From positions 1-64,000 of the forward strand of contig NZ_FMTY01000004.1 in assembly GCF_900100625.1 (NCBI RefSeq): a DNA stretch of 64,000 bases. Reading direction: 5' to 3'. Numbering within the stretch: position 1 is the stretch's first letter; the number at the start of each line of letters is the position of its first letter. This DNA is from Flavobacterium saliperosum. GTDB taxonomy: Bacteria; Bacteroidota; Bacteroidia; Flavobacteriales; Flavobacteriaceae. Positions 1 to 8,748 of this stretch are shown here, piece after piece. Under the pieces are notes generated by a model. That model was not told the DNA's origin. It did not search any database and saw only the letters and a list, made by a program, of their open reading frames with translations. Made by a program: the position numbers and the translations under genes.

Positions 1-98
1 ATCCCGGCTTTGGGAGATTGCAGCGCAAGCTCGCAAGGACGGATTGTAACGGAAAGCGGGAATATGGTCCGAAAAAAAGCCCGGAACTTTCGCTCCTA
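1..98 (+). repeat. Dispersed repeat, copy 1 (left part cut by window edge)
   Basis: This stretch directly follows the stop codon of the minus-strand FtsX-like gene. It matches, with gaps and substitutions, the repeat at 5516-5628: both contain ATCC(C/T)GGCTT, GAGATTG, GCAAGCT, a GATTG(T/C)AACGGA-AGCGGGAA core and end in CTTTCGCTCC. The 5' end with AGCCCCGAT would lie outside the window. I recall elements of this style between genes in Flavobacterium genomes; function is unknown. Confidence 0.6.
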
Positions 99-1328
99 AT
101 CGAATCGGATGGCTTTGACCGGTGATATTTTGGTAATAATATAGGAAGGGATTAACAAAACCAGCAAACAAACCAATATTGTTCCCAGGTTAAGCACCAA
201 AATATTCAAGACATCTATGGCAACCGGGGCTTCGGTTACATAATAATTTTCAGGATTAAGCTTGATGACACCGAAATGTTTCTGAACCAGCAACACACTG
301 ATGCCGACAAGGTTCCCCCAAAACAAACCGCGAAGGATTAAATAACCCGCATTATACAGGAATATTTTTCGAACGGTCCAGTTATTGGCGCCAATAGCCT
401 TGAGGATTCCAATCATTTGGGTTCGTTCCAAAATTAACACCAACAAAGCCACCACCATATTGATTGTAGCCACAACAATCATAATAATAAGAATCACTAC
501 AATATTAAAATCAAACAGTTTTAGCCATTCGAAAATATTGAAATATTTTTCCTCTATCGTTACACTATTATAGGTAGAAGGAATTTCAGCATAGATTTCT
601 TCACCCTTTTCTTTTATTTTTGAAAAATCGGTGATAAAAACTTCGAAAGCACCTACCTGATCTTTCTGCCATTTGTTGATGCGTTGCACATGACGAATAT
701 CTCCTAATATATAGGTAGCGTCAAATTCCTGAAAACCGGAATTGTATGTTCCGACGATTTTAAAATTACGGAGGTTGGGCAATTTTCCTTCCTCTTTCAT
801 AAAATAGGTGTTGAATTTATCGCCGACTTTCAACTGAAGTCGGTTTGCCAGGTATTGTGAGATGATGACTTCGGGATTGAGATTCGTTTTTAAGTTGGGT
901 ATTGTTCCGCTGATGATGTATTCCTGCAGGTTTTCCCACTGAAAATCTTTGCCTACGCCTTTGAAAACGATTCCTTCAAACGCTTTTTCGGTTCGGATGA
1001 TACCGGCTTTGGTCGCTACTGCCTGAATATGACTGATACCATCAATGCTTTTGAACTTCGGATAGAACTTCTGATTCAAGGAAATGGGTTCCACACTGAC
1101 TTCCGATTGGTTGTCGTCGTAATTCGAAATAATCACATGGCCGTTGAAAGCAGAAATCTTTTGGCGTATTTTTTGCTGCAAACCCATACCGGTGGCAATG
1201 GAAACGATCATCATAATCATTCCGATGGCTATCGCCGCTATGGCAATTTTTATAATTGGTGCAGATATACTACTTTTATAGTTTTTAGTAGTGATAAGCC
1301 TTTTAGCAATAAAATATTCTAATTTCAA
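96..1328 (-). CDS. FtsX-like / LolC-E type ABC transporter permease
   Basis: Inner-membrane permease of the MacB/FtsX/LolCE superfamily, probably moving lipoproteins or other envelope substrates with a separately encoded ATPase. About 410 residues: one N-terminal membrane helix (around residues 25-50), a large periplasmic domain, then three C-terminal helices with the family feature LERTQMIGILKAIGA between the first two. I start at the TTG giving MKLEYFIAKRLI, because flavobacterial homologues as I recall them begin MNLEYFIAKRL; an in-frame TTG five codons upstream (1343) is also possible. The start lies only a few bases from the divergent start of the next gene, so the promoters must lie inside the neighbouring coding regions. 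The exact substrate cannot be told. Confidence 0.85.
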   Translation of the reverse strand: MKLEYFIAKRLITTKNYKSSISAPIIKIAIAAIAIGMIMMIVSIATGMGLQQKIRQKISAFNGHVIISNYDDNQSEVSVEPISLNQKFYPKFKSIDGISHIQAVATKAGIIRTEKAFEGIVFKGVGKDFQWENLQEYIISGTIPNLKTNLNPEVIISQYLANRLQLKVGDKFNTYFMKEEGKLPNLRNFKIVGTYNSGFQEFDATYILGDIRHVQRINKWQKDQVGAFEVFITDFSKIKEKGEEIYAEIPSTYNSVTIEEKYFNIFEWLKLFDFNIVVILIIMIVVATINMVVALLVLILERTQMIGILKAIGANNWTVRKIFLYNAGYLILRGLFWGNLVGISVLLVQKHFGVIKLNPENYYVTEAPVAIDVLNILVLNLGTILVCLLVLLIPSYIITKISPVKAIRFD

Positions 1329-1333
1329 AGTAT

Positions 1334-2563
1334 ATGATTTCAAATTCGGTCTTCAAAAATACAGTTTTATTCTTGTTTTTATCGATAGTCGCCTGCGGAA
1401 ATTCTGCCAAGACCCAAGAGAAAAGGGAAAAGGAAAAAGAAGAAATCGTTTCCACGGACAAAAAACCGTTATCCGAAATTAAAACCGGAGCCGATAATCA
1501 TGCGGCGTATTTACCTTTATTGAAAAATAAAAAAGTAGGTATTGTCACCAATCAAACCGGAATTTTGTCGGACAAAACTCATTTGGTGGATTTTCTGTTG
1601 GAAAATAAAATTGCTGTTCAGAAAATTTATGCTCCCGAACATGGCTTTCGTGGTACTGCCGATGCCGGGGAATTAATCAAAGACGGAAAAGATACCAAAA
1701 CCGGTCTGCCGATTCTCTCGCTTTACGGCAACAACAAAAAACCTAAACCGGAACAATTAGTTGGAATCGATGTTATGATTTTTGATTTACAGGATGTAGG
1801 TGCGCGTTTTTACACCTATATTTCTTCATTACATTATGTGATGGAAGCTTGTGCGGAAAACAATATTCCGTTACTCGTTTTAGACCGACCAAATCCGAAT
1901 GGCGGCATCGTTGATGGTCCCGTTTTAGAAAAAGAGCATACCAGTTTTGTAGGGATGCATCAAATTCCGGTATTGCACGGCATGACGATTGGGGAATATG
2001 CCAAGATGATCAACGGAGAAAAATGGCTGAAAAACGGAATGACCTGCCAAGTAACTGTAATTCCCTGTTTGAATTACACCCGGAATATGGCTTACAGCTT
2101 ACCGGCAAAACCATCACCAAACTTACCCAACGACCAAGCGATTAATTTATATGCCAGTTTGTGTTTCTTCGAAGGGACGAATGTGAGTATGGGGCGCGGA
2201 ACCGACAAACAATTTCAGCTTTACGGTTCGCCCTTTTTACCCAAAAGTGATTTCAGTTTTGTCCCGCTACCGAATTTAGGCGCCAAAGATCCCACGCATA
2301 ATGGTAAAACCTGTTATGGAGAAGATTTGTCAAAAATTGAAAAAGTAACACAACTGGAATTGAAATGGCTGATGAAAGCCTACCAAACTACCGGTGACAA
2401 AACGAAATTCTTTAATGATTTCTTCACCAAGTTGGCCGGAACCAAAAAACTGCAGCAACAGATTGAAACCGGCGTTTCGGAAAATGAGATCCGAAAAAGC
2501 TGGAAAAAAGGAATAGCAGATTTTAAAACGATGCGAAAACCCTACCTTATATATGGTGAATAA
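1334..2563 (+). CDS. namZ: DUF1343 protein, exo-beta-N-acetylmuramidase NamZ-like (GH171)
   Basis: A 409-residue protein of the DUF1343 family. Characterised members (NamZ) remove N-acetylmuramic acid from the non-reducing end of peptidoglycan fragments, so the role is cell-wall recycling or breakdown. The N-terminus has a hydrophobic stretch ending in SIVAC, which looks like a lipobox, so it is probably a periplasmic-facing lipoprotein. Family blocks are visible: VGIVTNQTG near residue 70, PEHGFRGTADAG near 100 and FDLQDVGARFYTY near 150. It starts divergently from the permease gene and ends in a terminator shared with the converging gene. Exact substrate specificity is inferred from the family. 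Confidence 0.85.
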   Translation: MISNSVFKNTVLFLFLSIVACGNSAKTQEKREKEKEEIVSTDKKPLSEIKTGADNHAAYLPLLKNKKVGIVTNQTGILSDKTHLVDFLLENKIAVQKIYAPEHGFRGTADAGELIKDGKDTKTGLPILSLYGNNKKPKPEQLVGIDVMIFDLQDVGARFYTYISSLHYVMEACAENNIPLLVLDRPNPNGGIVDGPVLEKEHTSFVGMHQIPVLHGMTIGEYAKMINGEKWLKNGMTCQVTVIPCLNYTRNMAYSLPAKPSPNLPNDQAINLYASLCFFEGTNVSMGRGTDKQFQLYGSPFLPKSDFSFVPLPNLGAKDPTHNGKTCYGEDLSKIEKVTQLELKWLMKAYQTTGDKTKFFNDFFTKLAGTKKLQQQIETGVSENEIRKSWKKGIADFKTMRKPYLIYGE

Positions 2564-2592
2564 AAAAGGAGCTCAAATTGAGCTCCTTTTTT
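2562..2592. terminator. Bidirectional terminator
   Basis: Inverted repeat AAAAAAGGAGCTCAA / TTGAGCTCCTTTTTT between the converging NamZ-like and PH-domain genes. Both strands give a GC-containing stem followed by a run of T. Confidence 0.85.
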
Positions 2593-2593
2593 A

Positions 2594-2995
2594 TTATGAC
2601 TTTACTTCAATATTCGGATTGATTACCAACAGATGTTTTATGAATTCTTCCTTGTCCTTTGGTGAAATCTCAATGTCATCAAACTTATTATAGATCAACA
2701 AAATTCGATCTCTTGAAAGTGCCGGAGCACTGATTATACTTTTCGTATTCTCAATTTTTCTGATGGTTTTCACATCAATTTTCTTATTTACCAGAAATCC
2801 GGATTTAACATTCAATGTATTTTCCGAAATGGTGTATTCCGTTTTTTGAATCATTAAACCGATCAACACCAAAATGATCAACGTAATTGCCGACATCAAA
2901 TAACTACCGGTTATAAAACCTTTAACGCATAGAAATATCGGATAGGATAATGGCAAAAAGAAGAACCAATCCACTTTAGATTTGTATACTTTCAT
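2594..2995 (-). CDS. Small membrane protein with bacterial PH-like domain
   Basis: 133 residues. Two hydrophobic segments (about residues 10-28 and 34-50) are followed by a C-terminal domain with the pattern YTISENTLNVKSGFLVNKKIDVKTIRKIE, typical of bacterial PH (bPH/YdbT-like) membrane proteins. No enzymatic motif is seen. It ends 1 nt from the start of nothing else on this strand and lies just downstream of the YkgJ-type gene, so the two are probably co-transcribed. Role unknown; most likely a membrane-anchored structural or stress protein. Confidence 0.7.
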   Translation of the reverse strand: MKVYKSKVDWFFFLPLSYPIFLCVKGFITGSYLMSAITLIILVLIGLMIQKTEYTISENTLNVKSGFLVNKKIDVKTIRKIENTKSIISAPALSRDRILLIYNKFDDIEISPKDKEEFIKHLLVINPNIEVKS

Positions 2996-2996
2996 A

Positions 2997-3494
2997 TTAT
3001 AACGGTAATTTCTTTTTCATTTCTTCAACAATATTATAGGCTGCCGGACAAATCGCAACATTCTTTAACGTCAGATCGGAAATCTGCTGAAACTTTTTTC
3101 GGTCCGTATGCGGAAATTCACGGCAGGCTTTCGGGCGAACCTCATAAATCATGCAGTAATTTTGAGCATCCAAAAAAGTACACGGCACACTTTGCAACAC
3201 ATAATCGTTATCCTCATCGATGCGAAGGTATTGGTCGATAAACTGTTGTGGTTTCTGTTTCAGATGTTTTGCGATGCGCTCAATATCGGCAGAAGTGAAA
3301 AGTGGCCCGGTCGTTTTGCAACAGTTGGCGCATTCCAGACAATCCGTGCGCCTGAATTCGGCATCGTGCAAGTCCTGCATCACATAATCCAGATTTTTAG
3401 GCGTCTTCTTTTTAAGCTTATCGAAATACTTTTTGTTTTCGTTATGCTTATCTTTGGCCAACTTTTGAAGTTCGTTTAAGGACGGTTTGAGCAT
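2997..3494 (-). CDS. YkgJ-family cysteine cluster protein
   Basis: About 165 residues with the zinc/iron-chelating cluster CLECANCCK, a second group C-T-F...NYC, and RPKACREFPH further on, which define the YkgJ (UPF0153) family. The biochemical role of the family is not established; Fe-S or Zn binding is likely. I prefer the ATG at 3494 (MLKPSLNELQKL) over the longer ORF from 3536, because a good promoter element at 3534-3541 would place the transcript start downstream of the longer start codon. Followed closely by the PH-domain gene. Confidence 0.8.
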   Translation of the reverse strand: MLKPSLNELQKLAKDKHNENKKYFDKLKKKTPKNLDYVMQDLHDAEFRRTDCLECANCCKTTGPLFTSADIERIAKHLKQKPQQFIDQYLRIDEDNDYVLQSVPCTFLDAQNYCMIYEVRPKACREFPHTDRKKFQQISDLTLKNVAICPAAYNIVEEMKKKLPL

Positions 3495-3533
3495 TTTGGA
3501 TCTGGTTATTCGTTTATTCGAAAAATAACCCTG

Positions 3534-3541
3534 CAAAATTA
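3534..3541 (-). promoter_or_regulatory. Promoter -7 element of the YkgJ-type gene
   Basis: TAATTTTG on the minus strand fits the Bacteroidota -7 consensus TAnnTTTG; it lies about 40 nt before the chosen ATG. Confidence 0.5.
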
Positions 3542-3585
3542 CTCAATTCAGACAAACAAATAACCATCGTAACAAATTTACAACA

Positions 3586-4296
3586 ATGAAAGACCTTTTC
3601 GGAAAAGCCATACTGGATTACCAAACCAACAATTCCCCGGAAGATTTAATTACGGAAACCTCCATATCGGAAGCCGATGAAATGAGTGTTGCCTATTTGT
3701 TTCGCGAGTATAAAGCCATGCCGAAAATGGAACGAAAAGCCTTGGATCTGGCCAAAGGAAAAGTATTGGATGTGGGCTGTGGAGCGGGAAGCCATGCTTT
3801 GTATCTGCAAAATGAGCGAAACTTAGACGTGACTGCCATTGATATTTCTGCCAATGCGATTAAGGCTTGTGAACTGCGTGGCGTAAAAAAGGCCCGTGTT
3901 CAAAATGTAATGGAGATCGAAAACGAGAAATACGATACCATTTTACTGATGATGAACGGAGCCGGAATGTGCGGAAAGCTGAAAAAGATTGCCGGTTTTC
4001 TTCAAAAACTAAAATCACTGTTGAATGAAAATGGTCAGATTTTATTGGACAGTTCCGATATCATCTATATGTTTGATGAAGATGAAGACGGTGGTAAATG
4101 GATTCCGAGCGACAATGAATATTATGGGGAAGTGATTTTTAATGTTTCATATAAAGGCGAAAAAGAAACCCCTTTTGACTGGATGTACATTGATTATAAC
4201 ACACTACAAAACGCCGCTTACGCCAACGGATTGAAAAGCGAATTGCTTTTGGAAGGGGAACATTATGATTATCTGGCCAAACTGACCCATTTATAA
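3586..4296 (+). CDS. Class I SAM-dependent methyltransferase
   Basis: 236 residues. The SAM-binding motif I is VLDVGCGAGSHALYL (about residues 60-74), followed by the acidic motif VTAIDIS and a central region typical of the Rossmann-type methyltransferase 11/25 group. The substrate cannot be deduced. The gene is monocistronic, divergent from the YkgJ-type gene, and ends in its own terminator. Confidence 0.85.
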   Translation: MKDLFGKAILDYQTNNSPEDLITETSISEADEMSVAYLFREYKAMPKMERKALDLAKGKVLDVGCGAGSHALYLQNERNLDVTAIDISANAIKACELRGVKKARVQNVMEIENEKYDTILLMMNGAGMCGKLKKIAGFLQKLKSLLNENGQILLDSSDIIYMFDEDEDGGKWIPSDNEYYGEVIFNVSYKGEKETPFDWMYIDYNTLQNAAYANGLKSELLLEGEHYDYLAKLTHL

Positions 4297-4302
4297 AACA
4301 AA

Positions 4303-4329
4303 AATCCCAAACCATTACAGCTTGGGATT
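4303..4329. terminator. Terminator between converging genes
   Basis: AATCCCAA and TTGGGATT form a stem with an 11-nt loop, followed by eight T on the plus strand; the minus strand also gives T-rich sequence. Confidence 0.8.
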
Positions 4330-4352
4330 TTTTTTATATTCAGACCATGCTA

Positions 4353-4760
4353 TTATTGCATGTATTTCATCATCATTCCTTGTAAGCCCATAGCCCACTC
4401 CTGACTTGCAGCCATGTTTTTCTCGGCTAAAACCCCTGATTTTTCAGTCATTTTTTTTCCAACTGGCGTTTCGTAAAATTTCAAAATCGCTTTTATATCG
4501 TCATGAGTGTATTCGGTCATCATCACTCCGGCCATTTTATCATACAGGGCTGGTAATGTGGATTCGAATTCCACTAAGAAAGCAGCTTGCTTTTCTTTCG
4601 GAACCATTTTCAGGATCTGATCTTTTGCCAATTTCATCTGACCGGCCGAACCCGTAAGTTCAATCATTTTCAATACGTCTTTTTTGAAGGCTTCGTTAAC
4701 CTGAGCCATTCCTAAGTTCGCTACTAAAACAAGTGCGAAAGTTACCATCAGTTTTTTCAT
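4353..4760 (-). CDS. Secreted DUF2059 protein
   Basis: 135 residues with a clear signal peptide (MKKLMVTFALVLVANLGMAQ). The mature part is helical, with the family pattern YTHDDIKAILKFYETPVGKKM around residues 85-105, which defines DUF2059. Function of the family is unknown. It lies 25 nt downstream of queE on the same strand and may be read through from it. Confidence 0.8.
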   Translation of the reverse strand: MKKLMVTFALVLVANLGMAQVNEAFKKDVLKMIELTGSAGQMKLAKDQILKMVPKEKQAAFLVEFESTLPALYDKMAGVMMTEYTHDDIKAILKFYETPVGKKMTEKSGVLAEKNMAASQEWAMGLQGMMMKYMQ

Positions 4761-4785
4761 TGTTTTTGGTTGTTGGTTATAAAAA

Positions 4786-5418
4786 TTATGGAATATTCAA
4801 ATATTTATGGGTTTGTAAAGATACGCGCCATTTGGGATTATTCATAACATAATCTACAATTAACGGGGTCATTTCCTCTTTTTTGCTCCATTCGGGTTGC
4901 AGGAATAAAATGGCGTTGTCGTTAATTTTTGCCGCCTGTTCTTCGGCAAACTGGAAATCGTGTTTGTTATGGATAATCACTTTTAGTTCGTGTGCGATTT
5001 TATAGGCATCCTCCACCGGAAGTTTTGTTTTCTTGGGGGAAAGACAAAACCAGTCCCAGCTGCCCGTTACGGGATAGGCACCGGAAGTTTCGATATGCAC
5101 ACGAAGATTTTGTTCCTTTAACTTGTTGGTCAACACGGTCATGTCCCATGTTAACGGTTCACCGCCGGTTACCACAACCGTTTCGGCGTATTTTTTGGCA
5201 TTGGCTACGATAATATCGATACTAGTTGGCGGATGCAATTCGGCATTCCAGCTTTCTTTCACATCGCACCAATGGCAACCTACGTCGCAACCGCCGATTC
5301 GGATAAAGTAGGCCGCTGTTCCCGTATGGTAACCCTCGCCCTGAATGGTATAAAACTCCTCCATTAAAGGCAACATTTCGCCTTTTTCAACCGCTATCTG
5401 TATTTCTTTTTTTAACAT
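4786..5418 (-). CDS. queE: 7-carboxy-7-deazaguanine synthase QueE
   Basis: 210 residues, radical SAM enzyme that makes 7-carboxy-7-deazaguanine from 6-carboxytetrahydropterin in the queuosine/preQ0 pathway. The [4Fe-4S] cluster motif is C44-x3-C48-x2-C51 (GGCDVGCHWC), preceded by FYTIQGEG and followed by VVTGGEPLTW, both hallmark QueE blocks. The window also carries queA, a later queuosine gene, at 22-23 kb, but the two are not linked. A promoter-like element lies 20 nt upstream. Confidence 0.93.
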   Translation of the reverse strand: MLKKEIQIAVEKGEMLPLMEEFYTIQGEGYHTGTAAYFIRIGGCDVGCHWCDVKESWNAELHPPTSIDIIVANAKKYAETVVVTGGEPLTWDMTVLTNKLKEQNLRVHIETSGAYPVTGSWDWFCLSPKKTKLPVEDAYKIAHELKVIIHNKHDFQFAEEQAAKINDNAILFLQPEWSKKEEMTPLIVDYVMNNPKWRVSLQTHKYLNIP

Positions 5419-5437
5419 CTCGCTTTAAAATAGTCTG

Positions 5438-5445
5438 CAAAGGTA
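5438..5445 (-). promoter_or_regulatory. Promoter -7 element of queE
   Basis: TACCTTTG on the minus strand matches TAnnTTTG and lies 20 nt upstream of the queE start codon. Confidence 0.45.
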
Positions 5446-5515
5446 CGCAATTAGAATATTAGATTTTTAGCTTTTTGAATGCTTCGATTCCAAAGAAGCG
5501 GAAAATTTCCTTTCC

Positions 5516-5628
5516 AGCCCCGATGGGAGTGGAAATCCTGGCTTGAGAGATTGTCGTGCAAGCTTTCAAGACAGATTGCAACGGACAGCGGGAACATGGT
5601 TTGCAGGAATTCCCGAACCTTTCGCTCC
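5516..5628 (+). repeat. Dispersed repeat, copy 2 (apparently complete)
   Basis: Begins AGCCCCGATGGGAGTGGAAA and ends CGAACCTTTCGCTCC, with an internal GATTGCAACGGACAGCGGGAA core shared with copy 1. It sits between the queE promoter and the terminator of the TPR gene. On the transcript of the minus-strand TPR gene it would lie after the terminator. A degenerate partial copy of the 5' end (AGAAGCGGAAAATTTCC) precedes it at about 5494-5512. Confidence 0.65.
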
Positions 5629-5635
5629 AAAAAAA

Positions 5636-5657
5636 ACCGACAACTTTCGTTATCGGT
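5636..5657 (-). terminator. Terminator of the TPR gene
   Basis: On the minus strand ACCGATAAC and GTTGTCGGT form a 9-bp stem (one G-U) with a 4-nt loop, followed by eight T. Confidence 0.75.
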
Positions 5658-5676
5658 TTCTATTCTGTTGGTATCC

Positions 5677-7353
5677 TTATGCTTTTAAAGCTTTCAGTGT
5701 TTTGGAAGCATATTCGTTTGCCGGGTCGATCGTTAAAAGTTTTTGCAGGTTTTCCACTGCTTTTGCTTTATCAGACGAGTTGGCATAATGCGCGCCTACA
5801 AATGTTAAGGCTTCAATCAATCCTTTTTTGTTGTTCGGTTTTGCTTTTTCGGCATCGCCTTTTCCGTCAAGGATTTTCACGTATTGCTCATAACTTGCCA
5901 AAGCCACCAATTTCGATTCCGGTGTTCCGATCTGGTCGTTCACTCGCGCTTTGAACAAATGAGCATCCTGCGTGGTTGGCGACACTTCAATTACCTTTGA
6001 AAAGGCTGCATCCGCTTTCGTTAACTGGTCTTTAGGTGACGTTTTGTCATCATAATCAAAATACAAGGCATATCCCAAGTAGAAGTTATCGTAAAGATAA
6101 TTTTTCGATTTTGGGTTTTTGATGGCGACTTCGAACAAACGAGCGGCATTTTTGTATAATTTATCCTTGAACATTTTTTGTCCGATAGCATTCAGTTCGT
6201 TAGCGATAACCGGATCTTTATCCACTGCTTTGTTCAATTCCACAACACCTTCGCTGAAGATTTTCTCATCGTAGGTACCATCTGCCTTTTTAGCTTCAGC
6301 CATTTTGGTCAACCCCAAATACAGGTAATCTCTTGCGATGATTCTTTTAGGCTCCACTTTGGCGAAAAACTCGGCAATTGCTTTGGAACTTTCGGCATAA
6401 TTTCCGTTTTCGTACGCGGCATATCCCAAATAACGTAAAATACGCGGATTTACCTTGTCCAGTTTTTTCATTTCGTTCGCTTCGATTTCCAACGCTTTGT
6501 AATCTTTTGCCAAGATTAGGAAATCAGCATGACGCATACGGGAAGCTACCGAATAATCCGTCAGGCTCATGTATTTCTCATAGTACCCTAAGGCTTTCTT
6601 GATGTACTCTTCGTATTTAGCCGGTTCGCTGGCACCCCAGAAATAATAGGTTTCCGCCAATTCTCTGTATACCGGACCATAATTCGGGTTGATGGCAACA
6701 ATCTCATTGAACGATTTAACCGCTTCGGTGAAGGCTTTCGCGTTTTTGGTAATGGAGGCCACTTTCATTTTGGCGGAAAGCAACGAACTGTCTAAATCGT
6801 AGGCGTTACGGTAGGCGCTATAGGCTTCATTGGAGTCTTTATCACCGTAATAGGCGTTTCCTAAAACCAAATACGCCTGAGCGTTTTTATCGTCAATCAA
6901 TAATGCTTTTTTAGCGATTTCGATTGCTTTTTTGTAATCTGGGTTTTCGGAATTGATGTAGGCTCTGGCAATCAGCAACAATTCATCCACATCTTTTTTC
7001 TTGATGCCTGCGGCTGCCTTGTCGAAGTTTGCCTGCGCTGCTGCCGCTCTTTTACCGTCCAGATCAATTTGCCCCAAACCGATAAAATTTAAAGTCGCTT
7101 TATCTTTGGTGGCCAGACCTTTATTAAAAACGATAGTGGCAGAATCCGCTTCCGATTCTCTTAGGTAAACATCGCCTAGGTAGAAGAAATTTTTACCGTT
7201 ATCAGGATTCGATTTTACCAACCCTTTTAATATTTTTTTTGCTTTATCATATTGTTCCGCATCAATAGCTTTTTTTGCCTGCTCCAAATCCTGCGCAAAA
7301 GCGGCAGTGGAAAACACAGACAATAATAAACTTAAAAATTTAGCATTTTTCAT
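5677..7353 (-). CDS. Secreted tetratricopeptide repeat protein
   Basis: 558 residues with a signal peptide ending near FSTAAFAQ. Most of the chain is TPR-like helical repeats (for example residues 25-100, 150-200 and 405-545, with motifs such as AKKILKGLVKSNPDNGKNFFYLGDVY). It is probably periplasmic and acts as a scaffold. It is the last gene of the ExbB-ExbD-TonB-PstS cluster, 30 nt downstream of the PstS-like gene, an arrangement that I recall as common in Flavobacteriaceae, so a part in TonB-dependent transport or its regulation is likely but inferred. Confidence 0.8.
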   Translation of the reverse strand: MKNAKFLSLLLSVFSTAAFAQDLEQAKKAIDAEQYDKAKKILKGLVKSNPDNGKNFFYLGDVYLRESEADSATIVFNKGLATKDKATLNFIGLGQIDLDGKRAAAAQANFDKAAAGIKKKDVDELLLIARAYINSENPDYKKAIEIAKKALLIDDKNAQAYLVLGNAYYGDKDSNEAYSAYRNAYDLDSSLLSAKMKVASITKNAKAFTEAVKSFNEIVAINPNYGPVYRELAETYYFWGASEPAKYEEYIKKALGYYEKYMSLTDYSVASRMRHADFLILAKDYKALEIEANEMKKLDKVNPRILRYLGYAAYENGNYAESSKAIAEFFAKVEPKRIIARDYLYLGLTKMAEAKKADGTYDEKIFSEGVVELNKAVDKDPVIANELNAIGQKMFKDKLYKNAARLFEVAIKNPKSKNYLYDNFYLGYALYFDYDDKTSPKDQLTKADAAFSKVIEVSPTTQDAHLFKARVNDQIGTPESKLVALASYEQYVKILDGKGDAEKAKPNNKKGLIEALTFVGAHYANSSDKAKAVENLQKLLTIDPANEYASKTLKALKA

Positions 7354-7383
7354 TTCTAAACTCGTTTTTATAATTATTCAATA

Positions 7384-8313
7384 TTATTCAACTTCGTTTC
7401 TCACCGAAACCTGACGGGTGGGAAAATGTTTGGGAACCAGGCCTGATTTTAAAATAATCCTTTGCCCCTGTTGCCCTGCAATGTAAGAAGCAAAACCCAT
7501 GCCTAAACCTGTTGACCCCTGAAAATTTAACATATATAATTTTCGGGTAACCGGGTAACTCCCGTCTGCAATATTAGTTTGATTCGGTTTAACAAACTTA
7601 TTTTTTTCGTTAACTTTAACATTTTCAACAGCTAACACCTGTATTTTCGGAAGATATGCCGTTAAATCGTTTGAGGGCTGCAGTAACCAATTGATACCGA
7701 TAATTCCGATTGCCCCTTTATTTTCTGTAACGTATTTCACCACTTCTTTATTGGAATGAACTGAAAAAACATTTTGTTTTGGCAATTCCTTTATTCCTGC
7801 AAGTGTTTTTAATTCGCGAACTGTACTTGAATTGGGGTTGTCAAAAACCAATGTTTTTATCTTACTGTTTGCATTGCCACGTAAAACGTTCAGGACGTCG
7901 TTCAATACGATGGTTGAATCCGCTATACTCCCGTTTCCGATAAAGGCGAGCGCATCCTTACCAAACTCGGTGATTCTCGGATAAACTTTTTTTGTGTTGT
8001 TGTAGTATTTCATCTCTGTGGAATCCAGGGTTTTGGCCAGAACTGCGATACGTGATTTATCCTCCTGAATCATTTGTATGATTTCGGTTTCCGATTTACT
8101 GATTAGAGTGACTTTGGCACGTTTATATTCGTTTTCAAAAAGAATCGCAACATCTTCCACTAAAGGAAAAATCGTTTCATCTACCAGAATGGTCGTCGAA
8201 CCTGCTACGGCAGTCTCTTTGACATCCGATGCATCAGAAGGTTTCTTAGTACAACCGTTGATTGACATCAGAAATAAGCCGATTATGGCGAAGAAGAAAA
8301 TAGTTTTTTTCAT
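7384..8313 (-). CDS. PstS-like substrate-binding lipoprotein
   Basis: About 309 residues. The N-terminal hydrophobic segment ends in SINGC, a plausible lipobox. The rest resembles the PBP type 2 / PstS phosphate-binding fold: GSTTILVDETIFPLVEDVA early, GKDALAFIGN in the middle and TRKLYMLNFQGSTGLGMGFASYI near the end. I use the ATG at 8313 rather than a GTG two codons upstream. There are no pst transporter genes nearby; its place in the TonB cluster suggests it serves outer-membrane transport rather than a classical Pst system. Confidence 0.75.
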   Translation of the reverse strand: MKKTIFFFAIIGLFLMSINGCTKKPSDASDVKETAVAGSTTILVDETIFPLVEDVAILFENEYKRAKVTLISKSETEIIQMIQEDKSRIAVLAKTLDSTEMKYYNNTKKVYPRITEFGKDALAFIGNGSIADSTIVLNDVLNVLRGNANSKIKTLVFDNPNSSTVRELKTLAGIKELPKQNVFSVHSNKEVVKYVTENKGAIGIIGINWLLQPSNDLTAYLPKIQVLAVENVKVNEKNKFVKPNQTNIADGSYPVTRKLYMLNFQGSTGLGMGFASYIAGQQGQRIILKSGLVPKHFPTRQVSVRNEVE

Positions 8314-8525
8314 GTTCACTTACAAACTTTAAATTATTGCACTTTTACTGCAATCGGTAATATCAATTGGCAAAACAGAATCCACTATCGTTTGCCGATG
8401 TCCAACGCAGTAATACATTAAAAAACACTGCGGTTGTGGAAATCCACTTCGCAACAAGTTTTTGGGCTGATTTTGAATATCCTGACAAAACACAAAGGTC
8501 AAAATTGAAGCAAAACTACTTCTAT

Positions 8526-8747
8526 TTACTCTTGGGTTTGTTGCAAACGCACAAAACGTATGGCCGCATAGATAATCAATATTCCGCCTAAAATCATCCT
8601 TCTTGTATAGGATATTTCCACCGGCATACTTTTCCAAACAAACAAAGTTACGCCTAAAAAAATATACAATCCTAAAAAGACAAGTCCTAAAACAAACAGA
8701 AATCGCTGTTGTGGCGATTTCTGTTTAAAATTTTGAAATAATTTCAT
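8526..8747 (-). CDS. Small two-helix membrane protein of the TonB cluster
   Basis: 73 residues, two membrane helices (about 17-37 and 50-66) and a short basic loop. No known motif. It begins 1 nt after the tonB stop codon, so it is almost certainly co-translated with it. Function unknown. The following 212 nt to the PstS-like gene contain no convincing gene; a longer overlapping frame there was rejected. Confidence 0.7.
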   Translation of the reverse strand: MKLFQNFKQKSPQQRFLFVLGLVFLGLYIFLGVTLFVWKSMPVEISYTRRMILGGILIIYAAIRFVRLQQTQE

Positions 8748-8748
8748 A

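Noticed and set aside
1029..1322. A 97-residue plus-strand frame opposite the FtsX-like gene
   Set aside because: Antisense to a well-supported gene with no features of its own.
8329..8637. A 102-residue frame on the minus strand overlapping the small TonB-cluster membrane gene
   Set aside because: It overlaps the more plausible 73-residue two-helix gene in another frame and has no recognisable features; its composition is not like that of the neighbours.
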